A stretch of DNA of 64,000 bases from Marivirga sericea (GCF_900177665.1 NZ_FXAW01000001.1:1190925-1254924); one strand, 5' to 3'; numbered from the stretch's first letter, positions 34,583 to 46,218 are shown. The notes: generated by a model from the sequence alone, not told the origin. A program made the numbers and translations.

Positions 34583-36559
34583 TTATTTGTCTTCTTTCTT
34601 ATCCTCTTTATCGTCCTCCTTCTTCTCTTCAGCTTTAGCTTCTTCCTTTTTGGCTTCTGCTTTCACTTCATCAGCTTTAGGCTCTTCTTTCTCTGCAGCT
34701 TTTTTAGCTTCGGCTTTTTCAGCTTTTGGCTCTTCCTCTTTTTTAGGAGCAGCTTTCTTCTTACTTCCACCTTTAGCATCATCTTCCATTTGTGTTTTCA
34801 ATGCTGATAAAGCATCTAAATCACCTAATGTAGATGAAGAAGCTTGTTGCTTAGGAGCTGATTTCTTCTTACCAGTACCTGTAGCTTTCTTCTTAGGAGC
34901 AGGAGTTTCTTCAACTTTAGAGTGTGTATGCAAGTGTGACAATACAATACGCTTATCATCTTTAGAGAATTCTAATACTTGGAATTCTAAAGACTCTCCT
35001 ACTTCTGCCATAGAATCATCTGCCTTCTTCAAGTGCTTAGTTGCAGCAAATCCTTCGATACCGTATGGAAGCTCCAATATGGCACCTTTTTCGTTTTTGT
35101 TCAACACAGTACACTTGTGCTTAGAACCAACAGTAAATACTGTTTCGAAAGTATCCCAAGGGTTTTCTTCTAATTGTTTGTGTCCTAATGCTAATCTTCT
35201 GTTATCAACATCAAGTTCTAAAACAACTACGTTCAACTCTTCTCCTACTTTCACGAATTCAGATGGATGCTTGATTTTCTTAGTCCAGCTTAAATCTGAA
35301 ACGTGAACCAATCCGTCAATACCTTCTTCTAATTCGATGAACAATCCGAAGTTAGTCATGTTTCTAACTACTCCTTTATGCTCAGTACCAACAGCGTACT
35401 TAGTTAATACTTCTTTCTTGTTCCAAGGATCTTCAGTCAATTGCTTGATACCTAATGACATCTTGCGCTCTTCTTTGTCCAATGTAAGAACTACTGCTTC
35501 TAACTCATCACCTACATTGATGAAATCTTGAGGATTTCTCAAGTGCTGTGACCAGCTCATTTCAGATACGTGAATCAAACCTTCAACACCTGGAGCGATT
35601 TCCAAGAATGCACCGTAATCAGCAACATTAACAATTTTACCTTTCACTTTAGAACCTACATCAAGGCCTTCAGCCAATGAGTCCCAAGGGTGAGAAGTTA
35701 ATTGCTTCATACCTAAAGAAATACGTTTCTTGCCTTCGTCAAAGTCTAATACTACAACCTTCACTTTTTCGTCAAGCTTCAATACTTCTTCTGGGTGGTT
35801 AATTCTACCCCATGAGATATCAGTAATGTGCAATAGACCATCAACACCACCAAGGTCAATAAATACACCAAAGTTGGTCATGTTCTTGATAACACCTTCT
35901 AGAACTTGTCCTTTTTCAAGGTTGTTCAAGATTTCAGCTTTCTGCTTCTCAAGGTCTTTTTCTATCAATACTTTGTGTGAAACTACTACGTTATCATTGC
36001 TGTAGTTAATTTTCACAACTTTTACTTCCATTTTCTTTCCTACGAATACATCGAAGTCACGAATTGGCTTCACATCAATTTGAGAACCTGGTAAGAAGGC
36101 TTCTACACCGTGAACATCCACGATCAAACCACCTTTAGTTCTTCTTTTTACTAAGCCTTCAATGATTAAGTCTTCGTCAAGCGCTTTTTGGATTTTGTCC
36201 CAAGCACCTACAATTTTTGCTTTTCTTCTGGATAAAACTAATTCTCCATTTTGGTCTTCACGCTCTTCAACGTAAACCTCCACTTCGTCACCAATTTTTA
36301 AATCAGGAGTGTCACGGAATTCATTAGTTGGAACCAATCCATCAGATTTGTATCCAACGTTTAATACCACGTCACGATCATTAATCGCTACCACAATACC
36401 TTTTACTACTTCTTGCTCAGCCAAGTCAGTAGCAACATTGTCATACATTGCAGCTAACTCTTCTCTTTTAGCTTTTGAGTAGCCTTCACCAAATCCTTTG
36501 GTTTCAAATGCTTCCCAATCGAACTCTTCGTTCTTTACGTTTTCTTGATTTTCTGCCAT
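34583..36559 (-). CDS. rpsA: 30S ribosomal protein S1 with Lys/Ala/Glu-rich tail
   Basis: S1 helps mRNA bind the small ribosomal subunit. The 658 residues contain six S1 RNA-binding domains (about 48-115, 133-200, 218-290, 305-375, 390-460 and 475-545). Repeats such as GVIKNMTNFGVFIDLGGVDG and PGVEGLIHVSEMSW are clear. Beyond residue about 550 comes a low-complexity tail (KKKSAPKQQ, KKKAAPKKEEEPK, ending DDKEDKKEDK), longer than in E. coli S1. In Bacteroidota, where Shine-Dalgarno use is weak, S1 is thought important. The long serine-rich ORFs antisense to it are artefacts of this composition. Confidence 0.95.
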   Translation of the reverse strand: MAENQENVKNEEFDWEAFETKGFGEGYSKAKREELAAMYDNVATDLAEQEVVKGIVVAINDRDVVLNVGYKSDGLVPTNEFRDTPDLKIGDEVEVYVEEREDQNGELVLSRRKAKIVGAWDKIQKALDEDLIIEGLVKRRTKGGLIVDVHGVEAFLPGSQIDVKPIRDFDVFVGKKMEVKVVKINYSNDNVVVSHKVLIEKDLEKQKAEILNNLEKGQVLEGVIKNMTNFGVFIDLGGVDGLLHITDISWGRINHPEEVLKLDEKVKVVVLDFDEGKKRISLGMKQLTSHPWDSLAEGLDVGSKVKGKIVNVADYGAFLEIAPGVEGLIHVSEMSWSQHLRNPQDFINVGDELEAVVLTLDKEERKMSLGIKQLTEDPWNKKEVLTKYAVGTEHKGVVRNMTNFGLFIELEEGIDGLVHVSDLSWTKKIKHPSEFVKVGEELNVVVLELDVDNRRLALGHKQLEENPWDTFETVFTVGSKHKCTVLNKNEKGAILELPYGIEGFAATKHLKKADDSMAEVGESLEFQVLEFSKDDKRIVLSHLHTHSKVEETPAPKKKATGTGKKKSAPKQQASSSTLGDLDALSALKTQMEDDAKGGSKKKAAPKKEEEPKAEKAEAKKAAEKEEPKADEVKAEAKKEEAKAEEKKEDDKEDKKEDK

Positions 36560-36723
36560 AATGTGTCAGGGCTCTTTAATTACAATGTCAACCCGAGCCA
36601 AGATTTCCATCGTTTTGGTTTACAAATACTTACCTATTAAGATAAGCCCATTCACTCGAACGGAACGCAAAGGTACGATTTATTTGGAAAGTCGCAATAA
36701 GTTGGCTTTCAGATAATAAAAAA

Positions 36724-37719
36724 TCACCCCTTCTTTAGTTCAAAAAGATGGACTTCAGGAAGAACAATACGATAATACTCTCCCGCTACATATTCAGATT
36801 GAGTGGATTTAACAATAAAAAACTGATTTTTAGACCATTCAAATTGATATCTATAGTAATTTCCAATAAATGTTTTTTCGATCAGTTTTGATTTAAATTG
36901 ATCTTTCGAATTGTGTTCAGAAGAAATCAAAATGTTTTCGCTCCAGATTCCCATCAACTTATTCTGCCCTTTACCCAGAGAGCCTTTCGGGATTAGGTTA
37001 ATTTCGCCTAGTAAATTAGCTACTGACACATAGACTGGATTTTCATAAATATCCTTTGGAGTTCCACTTCTTATAATGTTACCCCCTTTTTGAATATGAA
37101 TAATATCAGCCAGATAAAAAGCTTCATAAAGATTATGACTAACTAATAAAATTGTGGTATCTAAAGCTCTTTTTACTTCTTTGACGGCATCAAGTAGGAT
37201 TTGACGAGTCGGGAAATCGAGTTGAGTAAAGGGCTCGTCAAGCAATAATACAGCTGGCTGCGTAGCTAAAGCACGAGCTATTGCCAGCCTTTGCTTCTCT
37301 CCTCCAGACAGCTTCTCTATTTTCTGAGATTGAAGATCTTCTAAGCGCATCAACTGAAGTAGCTGTTTGATTTGTTGCTCAGCAAAATCATCTTTAAAAG
37401 CTAATAGAGCATCTTTTAAATTTTCAAGAACTGTTCGGTTATGGAGTAAATTAAAATTTTGGGCCACATATGCTAATTCTTCATGACCTGCAACCAAAAC
37501 CTCTTCCGGATTATCTAATCTTTCGCCTTCATATAAAACCTCTCCTTGATCAACAGCGGTAAGTCCAGCTAGGATTTTCAATAAGGTCGATTTGCCCTCA
37601 CCGCTCTTGCCCATTATCACATGGGTTTCACCCTCCACGATTTTTAAATTGACATTTGAAAGTATTAGTTTTTCAAATGATTTGGACACACCTTTCGTTT
37701 CTAAAATAACCTTCGCCAT
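36724..37719 (-). CDS. ABC transporter ATP-binding protein
   Basis: The 331-residue cytosolic ATPase has Walker A GKSGEGKST (37-45), a Q-loop (AQNF), signature LSGGEKQR, Walker B VLLLDEP and a D-loop (TQLD), then a switch His. About 90 residues after the ATPase core form a TOBE-like regulatory domain, as in PotA/FbpC/ModC-type importers. No permease or binding-protein gene adjoins it, so the substrate is unclear. The start follows rpsA's upstream region with 164 bases between. Confidence 0.85.
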   Translation of the reverse strand: MAKVILETKGVSKSFEKLILSNVNLKIVEGETHVIMGKSGEGKSTLLKILAGLTAVDQGEVLYEGERLDNPEEVLVAGHEELAYVAQNFNLLHNRTVLENLKDALLAFKDDFAEQQIKQLLQLMRLEDLQSQKIEKLSGGEKQRLAIARALATQPAVLLLDEPFTQLDFPTRQILLDAVKEVKRALDTTILLVSHNLYEAFYLADIIHIQKGGNIIRSGTPKDIYENPVYVSVANLLGEINLIPKGSLGKGQNKLMGIWSENILISSEHNSKDQFKSKLIEKTFIGNYYRYQFEWSKNQFFIVKSTQSEYVAGEYYRIVLPEVHLFELKKG

Positions 37720-37854
37720 GCAGGGGGTTTTGTATTTGATTACAAATCTAGAAAAATTGACAACTTAAATTTGAGCGCAATACCATAAAGCAAGGTAAAA
37801 TACAGATGCAAGCTGACAACTTTAAAAGACTAACTTTCTACCGTAGCTACAAAC

Positions 37855-37879
37855 AAAAAAAGCGAACTGATGTTCGCTT
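37855..37879 (-). terminator. Terminator after the H1-like gene
   Basis: AAGCGAAC (37860-37867) pairs with GTTCGCTT (37872-37879) around a 4-base loop. On the minus strand the stem is followed by a T run. Confidence 0.8.
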
Positions 37880-37908
37880 CATTTATATATCTGCAAAAAG
37901 AAAAGACT

Positions 37909-38229
37909 TTAATCCTCTTTCTTATCTTCTTTTTTCTTAGTTGCTTTTGGCTTGTCTTCGGTTTTCGCTGCCTCTTTCTTAGGTGCTGCCTTTTTCTTAG
38001 GTGCTGCCTTTTTTGCTTTTGGAGCTTCTTCTTTACTCTCAGCCTTAGCAGTATCTTCTTTCTTAGCAGCAGGTTTTTTCTTATCTGCTTTAGCGAAATC
38101 TGCTTTTATTGCTTCTACATCAACATTTTTGATAACAGGCTGTTGCTGCAACTTCTGGATACTCACTACCCTTTTCTTTGCTACTACTCTGTTTCTTCTT
38201 GCTTTTCTTTTAAGACTTGTTCCTGCCAT
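37909..38229 (-). CDS. Histone-H1-like Lys/Ala-rich protein
   Basis: I choose the ATG at 38229 (MAGTSLKRKARRNR), which matches the start style of homologues; the longer ORF to 38286 adds 19 unrelated residues. The 106-residue protein has a basic conserved N-terminal half (RKARRNRVVAKKRVVSIQKL, PVIKNVDVEAIKADFA) and a tail of AAPKK/KAAPKKKAAPKK repeats that ends KKEDKKED. This could bind nucleic acid or the ribosome. The tail resembles that of rpsA 1.3 kb away. Confidence 0.7.
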   Translation of the reverse strand: MAGTSLKRKARRNRVVAKKRVVSIQKLQQQPVIKNVDVEAIKADFAKADKKKPAAKKEDTAKAESKEEAPKAKKAAPKKKAAPKKEAAKTEDKPKATKKKEDKKED

Positions 38230-38303
38230 GATTAGTTCTTTGTCAAAATTGGATTGCAAATGTAGGGCTATAGTTCTTTTAATCAAAATATAAGTTCAAT
38301 ATT

Positions 38304-38852
38304 TTATTTTGATAATCTAAAGAGAACCGAAACCATGCCCTGCCGGAAATCATTATCGCCTATTTGAAGCGTAATTGGATTAATTTTCAATTCCAGGTTT
38401 TCATACACCTCGATTTTAAACTCTAAACCGAATTCAAAGCCATAGATGGCTTCATTCCGGTTTCCTGCCTCGAAGAGTAGGTCCTCTCTTCTATAAGCAA
38501 ATAACCATCCTAAAAATGGAGAAGCAAATGGACTAATTGAAATTCTCTTACTTTCAATTAATTTATAGGAAAAACTTGGTGACAAAACCACACTATTAGC
38601 ATAAAATGCGTTAACCTGTCTAAAAACATTAGAATGCAGCACTGATAAATGTATGGTGGGAACAAAATTTAGCTTTGTTTCAGCATATTGCATCTCTTTC
38701 TGAATATCAATCCCAAAACCTGTCACATCATCCAGACCACTTTTCGATAAGGAGGAATAGACAAACCCACCTCCTGCATATACTTGAGCTTGAACTGATT
38801 TAGCAAAACTAAGTACTAAAACAAGAAAAAACATGCTTACCCTAACTTTCAT
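38304..38852 (-). CDS. Outer-membrane beta-barrel-like protein
   Basis: The 182 residues begin with a signal peptide ending VQAQ (residue about 23), then a beta-rich body with alternating hydrophobic residues (YAGGGFVYSSL, SFSYKLIES, GYGFEFGLEFKIEVY-like) and end in VLFRLSK. It looks like a small porin-type or OmpW-like barrel. No specific family recognised. The S9 peptidase terminator lies just upstream. Confidence 0.65.
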   Translation of the reverse strand: MKVRVSMFFLVLVLSFAKSVQAQVYAGGGFVYSSLSKSGLDDVTGFGIDIQKEMQYAETKLNFVPTIHLSVLHSNVFRQVNAFYANSVVLSPSFSYKLIESKRISISPFASPFLGWLFAYRREDLLFEAGNRNEAIYGFEFGLEFKIEVYENLELKINPITLQIGDNDFRQGMVSVLFRLSK

Positions 38853-38930
38853 ATAACAAGAATTTAAAAGGTTTATTGAAACAATCAGACTAATGACTTA
38901 ATATTTAGACAATAGGTTGGAATGCAAGTC

Positions 38931-38969
38931 AAAATAAAACCTGTGAATTAGAAAATCACAGGTTTTATT
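38931..38969 (-). terminator. Terminator of the S9 peptidase gene
   Basis: AATAAAACCTGTGA (38933-38946) pairs with TCACAGGTTTTATT (38956-38969), a 14-bp stem with a 9-base loop. A T-rich stretch follows on the minus strand. Confidence 0.75.
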
Positions 38970-39024
38970 ATTTAGACATACGTACATTCTGTACAATCAG
39001 CCCAAGATAATTCTCACATAAAAA

Positions 39025-41472
39025 TTATTTAGAGGAATTCTCTTGTGCATCTACGTCTTGCTTATTCTTCACATATTTCTCCAACCACTGATGTTGCTCC
39101 CATAACATATGCATAATACTTTCTTTGGCATTGTAACCATGACTTTCTTTGGGCAACATTACTAAACGAGCTGTAGCACCCAAACCCTTTAAGGCATTAA
39201 AATATCGCTCACTTTGTAAAGGATAAGTTCCAGAGTTATTATCTGCCTGACCATGAATCAATAATAAAGGAGTTTTCATTTTGTCGGCATGCATAAAAGG
39301 AGACATTTCATAATAGGTCTCAGGAGAGTCCCAGTAAGATCGCTCTTCACTTTGAAAACCAAAAGGCGTAAGGGTTCTATTGTAAGCACCACTTCTAGCA
39401 ATTCCAGCGGCAAACAGATCGGAATGAGAAAGTAAATTAGCTACCATAAAAGCCCCATAAGAGTGCCCTCCTACTGCTATTCGATTTCTGTCTATATATC
39501 CCATTTCGTCTACAGCGTCAATGGCTGCTTGTGCATTATCAACTAACTGTTTTCGAAAAGTATCGTTTGGTTCTTCTTCACCTTCTCCCACAATTGGAAA
39601 AGCAGCCCCATCTAATACTACATATCCTTGCGTTACCCAATAAATTGGACTTCCGTAATAGGGGTAAATAAATTCATTGGGATTAGAGGTGTTCTGACCT
39701 GCGCTGCTTTTATCTTTATATTCCCGTGGATAAGCCCATAAAATCATTGGCTTCTTCTCCTTTTTTGTTTTATCATAATTTACTGGCAAATACAATGTAC
39801 CATCCAATGACAAACCGTCTTCTCTCTTATAACTGATGACTTCCTTATGGACATTCTGCATACTTTTGAATGGGTTTTCAAACGATGTGATTTGCTTTAA
39901 ATCATTTTTCTTTCTAATATTTCTGAAGTAGTAGTTAGGGTATTCTGTTTGAGCTTCTATTCTAACCAAAACAGTTCCTTTTTTCATATCGATCGAGGAA
40001 TACAAATTCTCCAACTTATCAGTATATTTTGACACATAAAGTCGATTGGTCTTTTTGCTATTCAGATTAATTTCATCTACAAATGGAAACTGACCTTCAG
40101 GAGTATACCCTTCACCCATTAAATAAGCTTTGTCACCATCCATTTCAAGAATATATTCATTGAAATTATTTTTGGTCGTCACAAAGCTGCCAGGGTCATT
40201 GTATAAGTCTTGATAGTTTCGATCGAAGAGAATATCGGGTTCTGCCTCATTATTCGAAGGATCAAAAACGTAGGCCTTCATATTTCTAGAATTCCACCAA
40301 TAATCATAAGCAATTGCTATATTATCGTTCCCCCACTGGATATAACGATATCTATTAATCGTTTTTAATAACGGCTTCCCTTCTCCATTAAAAGGAGCCT
40401 CCAACTGATAAACCTCATCTCTGAACTCTACTTCATTTTCAGGGTCACCTTCATCTAGTGCTTTGGCATAGACTAGAGTAGCAGCTTTATCATTTCTCCA
40501 ATTCATACTTCTTCTGCCCGTCCTCACTGACATAAATCCTTTGGGTAAGACTTCTTGCAGAGGAACATCCATTACCTTATTGATTAAATTACCCTCTATA
40601 TCGTATACATTAGTTTCATTTGGAAATCTGTAGTATGGAACTAAGTACGAGAATGGTGTCTTGATCTTACTTACCATCACATATTCACCGTTTGGAGAAA
40701 CGGCAACATCAGAGTACATGGCAGTGGGCAGGAATTCTGAAACATTGCCTTTTAAGTCCAGCGAAACTATTTTAGATTTCGCTAATTGCTCAAAATTGAA
40801 TTCATCATTAGGATTGCTCAATAAATCTTGATAAGTCCTGTTCTGGGCCTTTTCCCCGTCACTCACTGAAACAACTGGACCGCTTGGTATTGCATCTCCT
40901 GCATTAATAAGTTCTTTCCTATCTTTGGGTAAAACATTGACGAAGAGCCCTGCATTATTCTTCTTCCACTGTATGGGGTTACCCATATTTGCATTTGCGG
41001 TTCCACTCATCAGCCTAGTTGCTTGACTCTTATTAATATCAAGGATCCAAATCTCAACACCAGTGGCTGTTGTGTGCGTAAAAGCGATCATAGATTGGTC
41101 TGGTGACCAATTAAAATTTGCTAATCTAGGGTTTTCGGGCAAGCCTTCTACGGCCACGATATTATCCTTAAGTGCTTTTTTAGTTTTAATATCATTGTAG
41201 TAACGCGTACGGCTTCCAATATTGGTTTTTGGATTAATACGTAGACCTCCTAATCTCAATTCTTCTTCAGACAACTCGGCTATTGATTTGTAAGGGTCTC
41301 TGAAAATAAGCACCACATTTTCGCCTTTATTGTCAATAAGAACCGATGGGGCTAAGGGAGCATTCACTAATTCCAATATCTCATTTGGAGGTTCTTGATA
41401 TTGTAGATTCTCTTGGGCTGTTAAATTCCAGCTAAAAAATATTAGTAATATCAGGTATAACACTTTTTTCAT
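39025..41472 (-). CDS. S9 family (prolyl oligopeptidase / glutamyl endopeptidase-like) peptidase
   Basis: The 815-residue secreted serine peptidase has a signal peptide ending LTAQ (about residue 19). An N-terminal beta-propeller-like domain with WSPDQSMIAF-type repeats (about 110-560) precedes the alpha/beta-hydrolase domain. The nucleophile is Ser671 in GGHSYGAF. The Asp is in HGQADNNSG and the His in ESHGYNAKE. IARSGAYNRTLTPFGF is the S9D glutamyl-endopeptidase-type stretch. It probably degrades peptides in the periplasm. Confidence 0.9.
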   Translation of the reverse strand: MKKVLYLILLIFFSWNLTAQENLQYQEPPNEILELVNAPLAPSVLIDNKGENVVLIFRDPYKSIAELSEEELRLGGLRINPKTNIGSRTRYYNDIKTKKALKDNIVAVEGLPENPRLANFNWSPDQSMIAFTHTTATGVEIWILDINKSQATRLMSGTANANMGNPIQWKKNNAGLFVNVLPKDRKELINAGDAIPSGPVVSVSDGEKAQNRTYQDLLSNPNDEFNFEQLAKSKIVSLDLKGNVSEFLPTAMYSDVAVSPNGEYVMVSKIKTPFSYLVPYYRFPNETNVYDIEGNLINKVMDVPLQEVLPKGFMSVRTGRRSMNWRNDKAATLVYAKALDEGDPENEVEFRDEVYQLEAPFNGEGKPLLKTINRYRYIQWGNDNIAIAYDYWWNSRNMKAYVFDPSNNEAEPDILFDRNYQDLYNDPGSFVTTKNNFNEYILEMDGDKAYLMGEGYTPEGQFPFVDEINLNSKKTNRLYVSKYTDKLENLYSSIDMKKGTVLVRIEAQTEYPNYYFRNIRKKNDLKQITSFENPFKSMQNVHKEVISYKREDGLSLDGTLYLPVNYDKTKKEKKPMILWAYPREYKDKSSAGQNTSNPNEFIYPYYGSPIYWVTQGYVVLDGAAFPIVGEGEEEPNDTFRKQLVDNAQAAIDAVDEMGYIDRNRIAVGGHSYGAFMVANLLSHSDLFAAGIARSGAYNRTLTPFGFQSEERSYWDSPETYYEMSPFMHADKMKTPLLLIHGQADNNSGTYPLQSERYFNALKGLGATARLVMLPKESHGYNAKESIMHMLWEQHQWLEKYVKNKQDVDAQENSSK

Positions 41473-41691
41473 AATCTGTAATTTTTGGTTTAAACTAAAT
41501 CATATTTTAAGGCACAAGACTAGATTTCATTCATCATAGATTAAATATCCCTTTTAGATAAACTTATATAAACCCAGTGGGAATTGCTATGGCTTATACG
41601 TCAAAGGAAAAACTAAATGTTTAATGGCAAAAAACACCTGCAAAATTGACAAAGTCATTGGTTTAGAGTTTTCTTGACCTCTTTTACATCA

Positions 41692-42408
41692 TTACAAATT
41701 ATGTTCTAAATACCCTGAAAAACTTCGTTTCACAATAGGCAAAAGCGTTTCTTCATATGGATAGGGCTGCATGGCTACAACGCGAAAAGCAGAATAATTA
41801 GAAACCAGTCTAATATTTTTCAACACTTGGATTTTGAGCTGTTCTAATGTTGTGCCAATAGATTTTTTTACTTTATCAATAAAGACAGTTTGAAGCCCTC
41901 TGAATTTCTCTTCTGCTGCTTCAAATATTGTAATTCGATACTGGTAAATATGGTAAAAAGGGTCATATTGAGGATCTATAAGTAATAAGCCTTCGTTTTC
42001 TTCTAGTGCTTTAACACCAACTGGTTCGATGATCAAATGCTTTTCAACTTCATCAAAAATATCTTTTCCGATTGTGATATGGGATTTCAAACTATCTATA
42101 GTGAAATCAAGAATATCTTCAAGTTCTTTAAGCTGATGATCTTCTTCTATTTTTGACTCGAAAAACATCCTGAAATTCTTCAAATCAATTTGTGTCAACT
42201 CTTTAGGAAATGACTTCCATAGTTTTTGCTTGCCAGCTTTTAATTGAAAAGCATTGTTATAATGCATCAGTAACTCAGCAAAAGTGGGATACAGTTTATG
42301 TTGCTCAAATGAATTACCCACTTGCTGAAGATAAGCCAAAAGAATATACTTCTTGTATTCAAAATCTAAACTTCCTTGCGTTATCCAATCATCTGCTAAC
42401 TTTTTCAT
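41692..42408 (-). CDS. Conserved-looking hypothetical protein, 238 aa
   Basis: The protein is mostly helical, soluble and acidic, with no signal, membrane segment or motif I recognise. Part of the sequence (LSLLLIDPQYDPFYHIYQYR-like region, about 165-185) is rich in Tyr and Pro. It lies alone between the S9 peptidase gene and the divergent groES. Function cannot be assigned. Confidence 0.6.
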   Translation of the reverse strand: MKKLADDWITQGSLDFEYKKYILLAYLQQVGNSFEQHKLYPTFAELLMHYNNAFQLKAGKQKLWKSFPKELTQIDLKNFRMFFESKIEEDHQLKELEDILDFTIDSLKSHITIGKDIFDEVEKHLIIEPVGVKALEENEGLLLIDPQYDPFYHIYQYRITIFEAAEEKFRGLQTVFIDKVKKSIGTTLEQLKIQVLKNIRLVSNYSAFRVVAMQPYPYEETLLPIVKRSFSGYLEHNL

Positions 42409-42607
42409 GTTTCAATAATTTTAACTTAAAATGACATAGTAATATAACCAAAATCTGTCAAAAGTTCATAAACGATATCTCGAATAATATTACATGACAT
42501 TTTTAGATTGAAAACCCTGCAATTTTGACACGCTTTTGTAAGTGGCACATTTAATGTTATCAGCAATGCAGATTAAAACAAAATCAAAACATAAATTATA
42601 ACTAAAA

Positions 42608-42886
42608 ATGTCAAACGTATCATTTAAACCAAACGAGGATAGGGTTCTAGTGGAACCAGCTCCGGTAGAAGAAAAAACAGCTTCTGGTATCATTATTCCA
42701 GATACTGCAAAGGAAAAACCACAACAAGGTACAATCGTTGCAGTAGGCCCAGGAAAAGATGATGCTCCTGTCACTGTAAAGGTGGGTGATTCTGTTTTAT
42801 ACGGTAAGTATTCTGGAACAGAATTCACTCTTGAAGGAAAAGAGTATTTAATCATGAGGAATTCCGACATTTTCGGTACTATTTAA
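42608..42886 (+). CDS. groES: Co-chaperonin GroES
   Basis: The 92-residue GroES caps GroEL. The [19 protein letters not shown] start, [17 protein letters not shown] (mobile loop), [14 protein letters not shown] and [11 protein letters not shown] end match the family. It is followed 30 bases later by groEL. I see no CIRCE element (TTAGCACTC-N9-GAGTGCTAA) in the 200 bases upstream, so heat regulation must use another factor. Confidence 0.97.
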   Translation: MSNVSFKPNEDRVLVEPAPVEEKTASGIIIPDTAKEKPQQGTIVAVGPGKDDAPVTVKVGDSVLYGKYSGTEFTLEGKEYLIMRNSDIFGTI

Positions 42887-42901
42887 AAAAAATTTAACTA
42901 A

Positions 42902-44563
<1,662 letters not shown>

Positions 44564-44588
44564 TTCCCCATTTTTAAAGAAGAAAATC

Positions 44589-44620
44589 AAGGCTTTGTCG
44601 ATTGACAAAGCCTTTTTTAT
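44589..44620 (+). terminator. Intrinsic terminator of groESL
   Basis: AAGGCTTTGTC (44589-44599) and GACAAAGCCTT (44604-44614) form an 11-bp stem with a 4-base loop and a T run to 44618. Confidence 0.88.
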
Positions 44621-44666
44621 TTTTTATTCTTTAAATACCTTAGATTTACGTAAAAGAAATTAAGAA

Positions 44667-45056
44667 ATGGACAAGCATCATATTTTCAAGAATTACGAAA
44701 GCTTTATTTTGTTCTTACTAATTCATGTAGGGAGTTCAGATTATAGTCTAAAAGGGTCAGAAATTGAAGTTATCCTTTCAAAAATGGAAGACTATTTCCC
44801 CGACATTGACGACATGGACCAGCTTAGAACAAAATTCATAGGTTTGAAGGATGAATATGAAGAGCTGTCAGATTCCGATATTAATCATATCATATATCAT
44901 AATTATCTGCATTACAGAAATGATAGCATCAATGCCAATCGAATCATGAACGATTTACAAGAAGTTATTATGGCAGACGGTTTCATCCATGACATGGAAA
45001 CCAAAACAATGGAAGCCATAAAAAAACTATTAAATATTAGAGAATCTGATTTCTAA
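44667..45056 (+). CDS. TerB-like (tellurite-resistance-type) helical protein
   Basis: The 129-residue protein is all helical. The C-terminal part (DLQEVIMADGFIHDMETKTM) carries the acidic ADG...E loop of the TerB domain. Such small solo proteins are common in Bacteroidota and have unknown roles. It is the next plus-strand gene after groEL but separated by a terminator. Confidence 0.65.
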   Translation: MDKHHIFKNYESFILFLLIHVGSSDYSLKGSEIEVILSKMEDYFPDIDDMDQLRTKFIGLKDEYEELSDSDINHIIYHNYLHYRNDSINANRIMNDLQEVIMADGFIHDMETKTMEAIKKLLNIRESDF

Positions 45057-45060
45057 ATTA

Positions 45061-45738
45061 CTAGAGCAAATACATGACTGCTATAAAATGCGTAATAGTG
45101 CCTATCAGCACAAATATATGCCATATTGCATGAGCATAACGCATTTTATGATTAGTATAAAAAATAGTACCAAGCGTATAGCTAAGCCCACCTCCTATTA
45201 GCAATAACAGCACTGTAGTTGATAACTCTTCATATAACGGCTTAGCAATAAATACTGCTATCCATCCCATTCCTAGGTATAGAAATAAGGAAAGTTTAGG
45301 GAAACGATGAGTGAAAAATATTTTGAAAACTGTCCCAAATACAGCAATTCCCCAGACGATCCCAAACATTAGCCACCCCATAGTACCGCCTATTCCTAGA
45401 ATTAGGAAAGGGGTATAGGTACCTGCTATCAGAAAATAAATACTAATGTGATCGAAGATTCTCAAGATTGCTTTCGTTTTTTGGTGCTGAATAGCATGGT
45501 AGAGCGTTGAAAAAGTGTACATCAATAAAAACGCACCCCCAAAGAAACTGCTACTGATAATATGGAAAATGCTTCCTTCCAGTACAGAAAAAGTAATAAG
45601 CAATGATATGGCCACTACACTAAATAATATTCCAAAGCCGTGCGTAAGGCTGTTAGCTAATTCTTCTTCTATCGTTTGAGGTCTTTTCAAAATTTTAATG
45701 GTTTTTGTGAACCAAAAGTATGACTTATCGCTTAGCAA
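45061..45738 (-). CDS. Hemolysin III / PAQR family membrane protein
   Basis: The 225 residues contain seven membrane segments. The family motifs are present: ELANSLTHGFGI at the start, FSTLYHAIQH, the FDHISIYFLIAGTYTPF stretch and the C-terminal HAIWHIFVLIGTITHF. The His and Asp residues are those that bind zinc in the family. Possible membrane hydrolase or homeostasis role; substrate unknown. Confidence 0.9.
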   Translation of the reverse strand: MLSDKSYFWFTKTIKILKRPQTIEEELANSLTHGFGILFSVVAISLLITFSVLEGSIFHIISSSFFGGAFLLMYTFSTLYHAIQHQKTKAILRIFDHISIYFLIAGTYTPFLILGIGGTMGWLMFGIVWGIAVFGTVFKIFFTHRFPKLSLFLYLGMGWIAVFIAKPLYEELSTTVLLLLIGGGLSYTLGTIFYTNHKMRYAHAIWHIFVLIGTITHFIAVMYLL

Positions 45739-45949
45739 TACAAGGATATAAGTTATCAGATCTCTTCAAATAATAGTTATTTTGAAAGCTTTTTGGTAGC
45801 TTTGCTGTCTTTCAAAGCAAGTTTGACCATTTGCATCTATCTTTTTTAGATACCTTCCCATGGTTATCCCACTTTGAACCCCTCTCAAAAGGGATTTTTT
45901 AAATTCAAGTAAAATACTTGTCTTACACTACTAATTAAAACCCCACTTT

Positions 45950-46186
45950 ATGGCAAGATCGCAAAATAGCTTTATCAAGAAACAGAAAGAGAAAAAGCGC
46001 ATGAAGAAAAAAGAAGAGAAACAAGAGAAAAAAGAATTGCGCAAAGAACAATCAAAAGGCGGTGACTTGGATGACATGATTGCATATGTTGATGAGTACG
46101 GAAATATTTTAGATAGCCCTCCGGAAGAGCCCAAAAAAGATAAGAGAAAAGACAAGGAAGATAATTCCGAAAATAAAGAAAGCTAA
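45950..46186 (+). CDS. Small highly charged protein
   Basis: The 78-residue protein MARSQNSFIKKQKEKKRMKK is strongly Lys/Glu-rich, then DMIAYVDEYGNILDSPPEEPKK. This form is widespread in Bacteroidota and often sits near cold-shock genes, but none is present here. It may bind nucleic acid or ribosomes. Followed by a hairpin. Confidence 0.65.
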   Translation: MARSQNSFIKKQKEKKRMKKKEEKQEKKELRKEQSKGGDLDDMIAYVDEYGNILDSPPEEPKKDKRKDKEDNSENKES

Positions 46187-46218
46187 TTCTTTAAAAAATT
46201 ACTACCCCGTAAAAATCA

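Noticed and set aside
34587..36005. Long Ser/Phe-rich ORFs opposite rpsA
   Set aside because: They are mirror images of the Lys/Ala/Glu-rich S1 tail and S1 repeats; rpsA is certain on the minus strand.
37870..38293. Overlapping plus-strand ORFs rich in Phe/Leu/Cys or Ser/Ala
   Set aside because: They are antisense to the H1-like gene and caused by its biased codons.
42420..42607. CIRCE/HrcA element before groES
   Set aside because: No TTAGCACTC-N9-GAGTGCTAA or close variant is visible.
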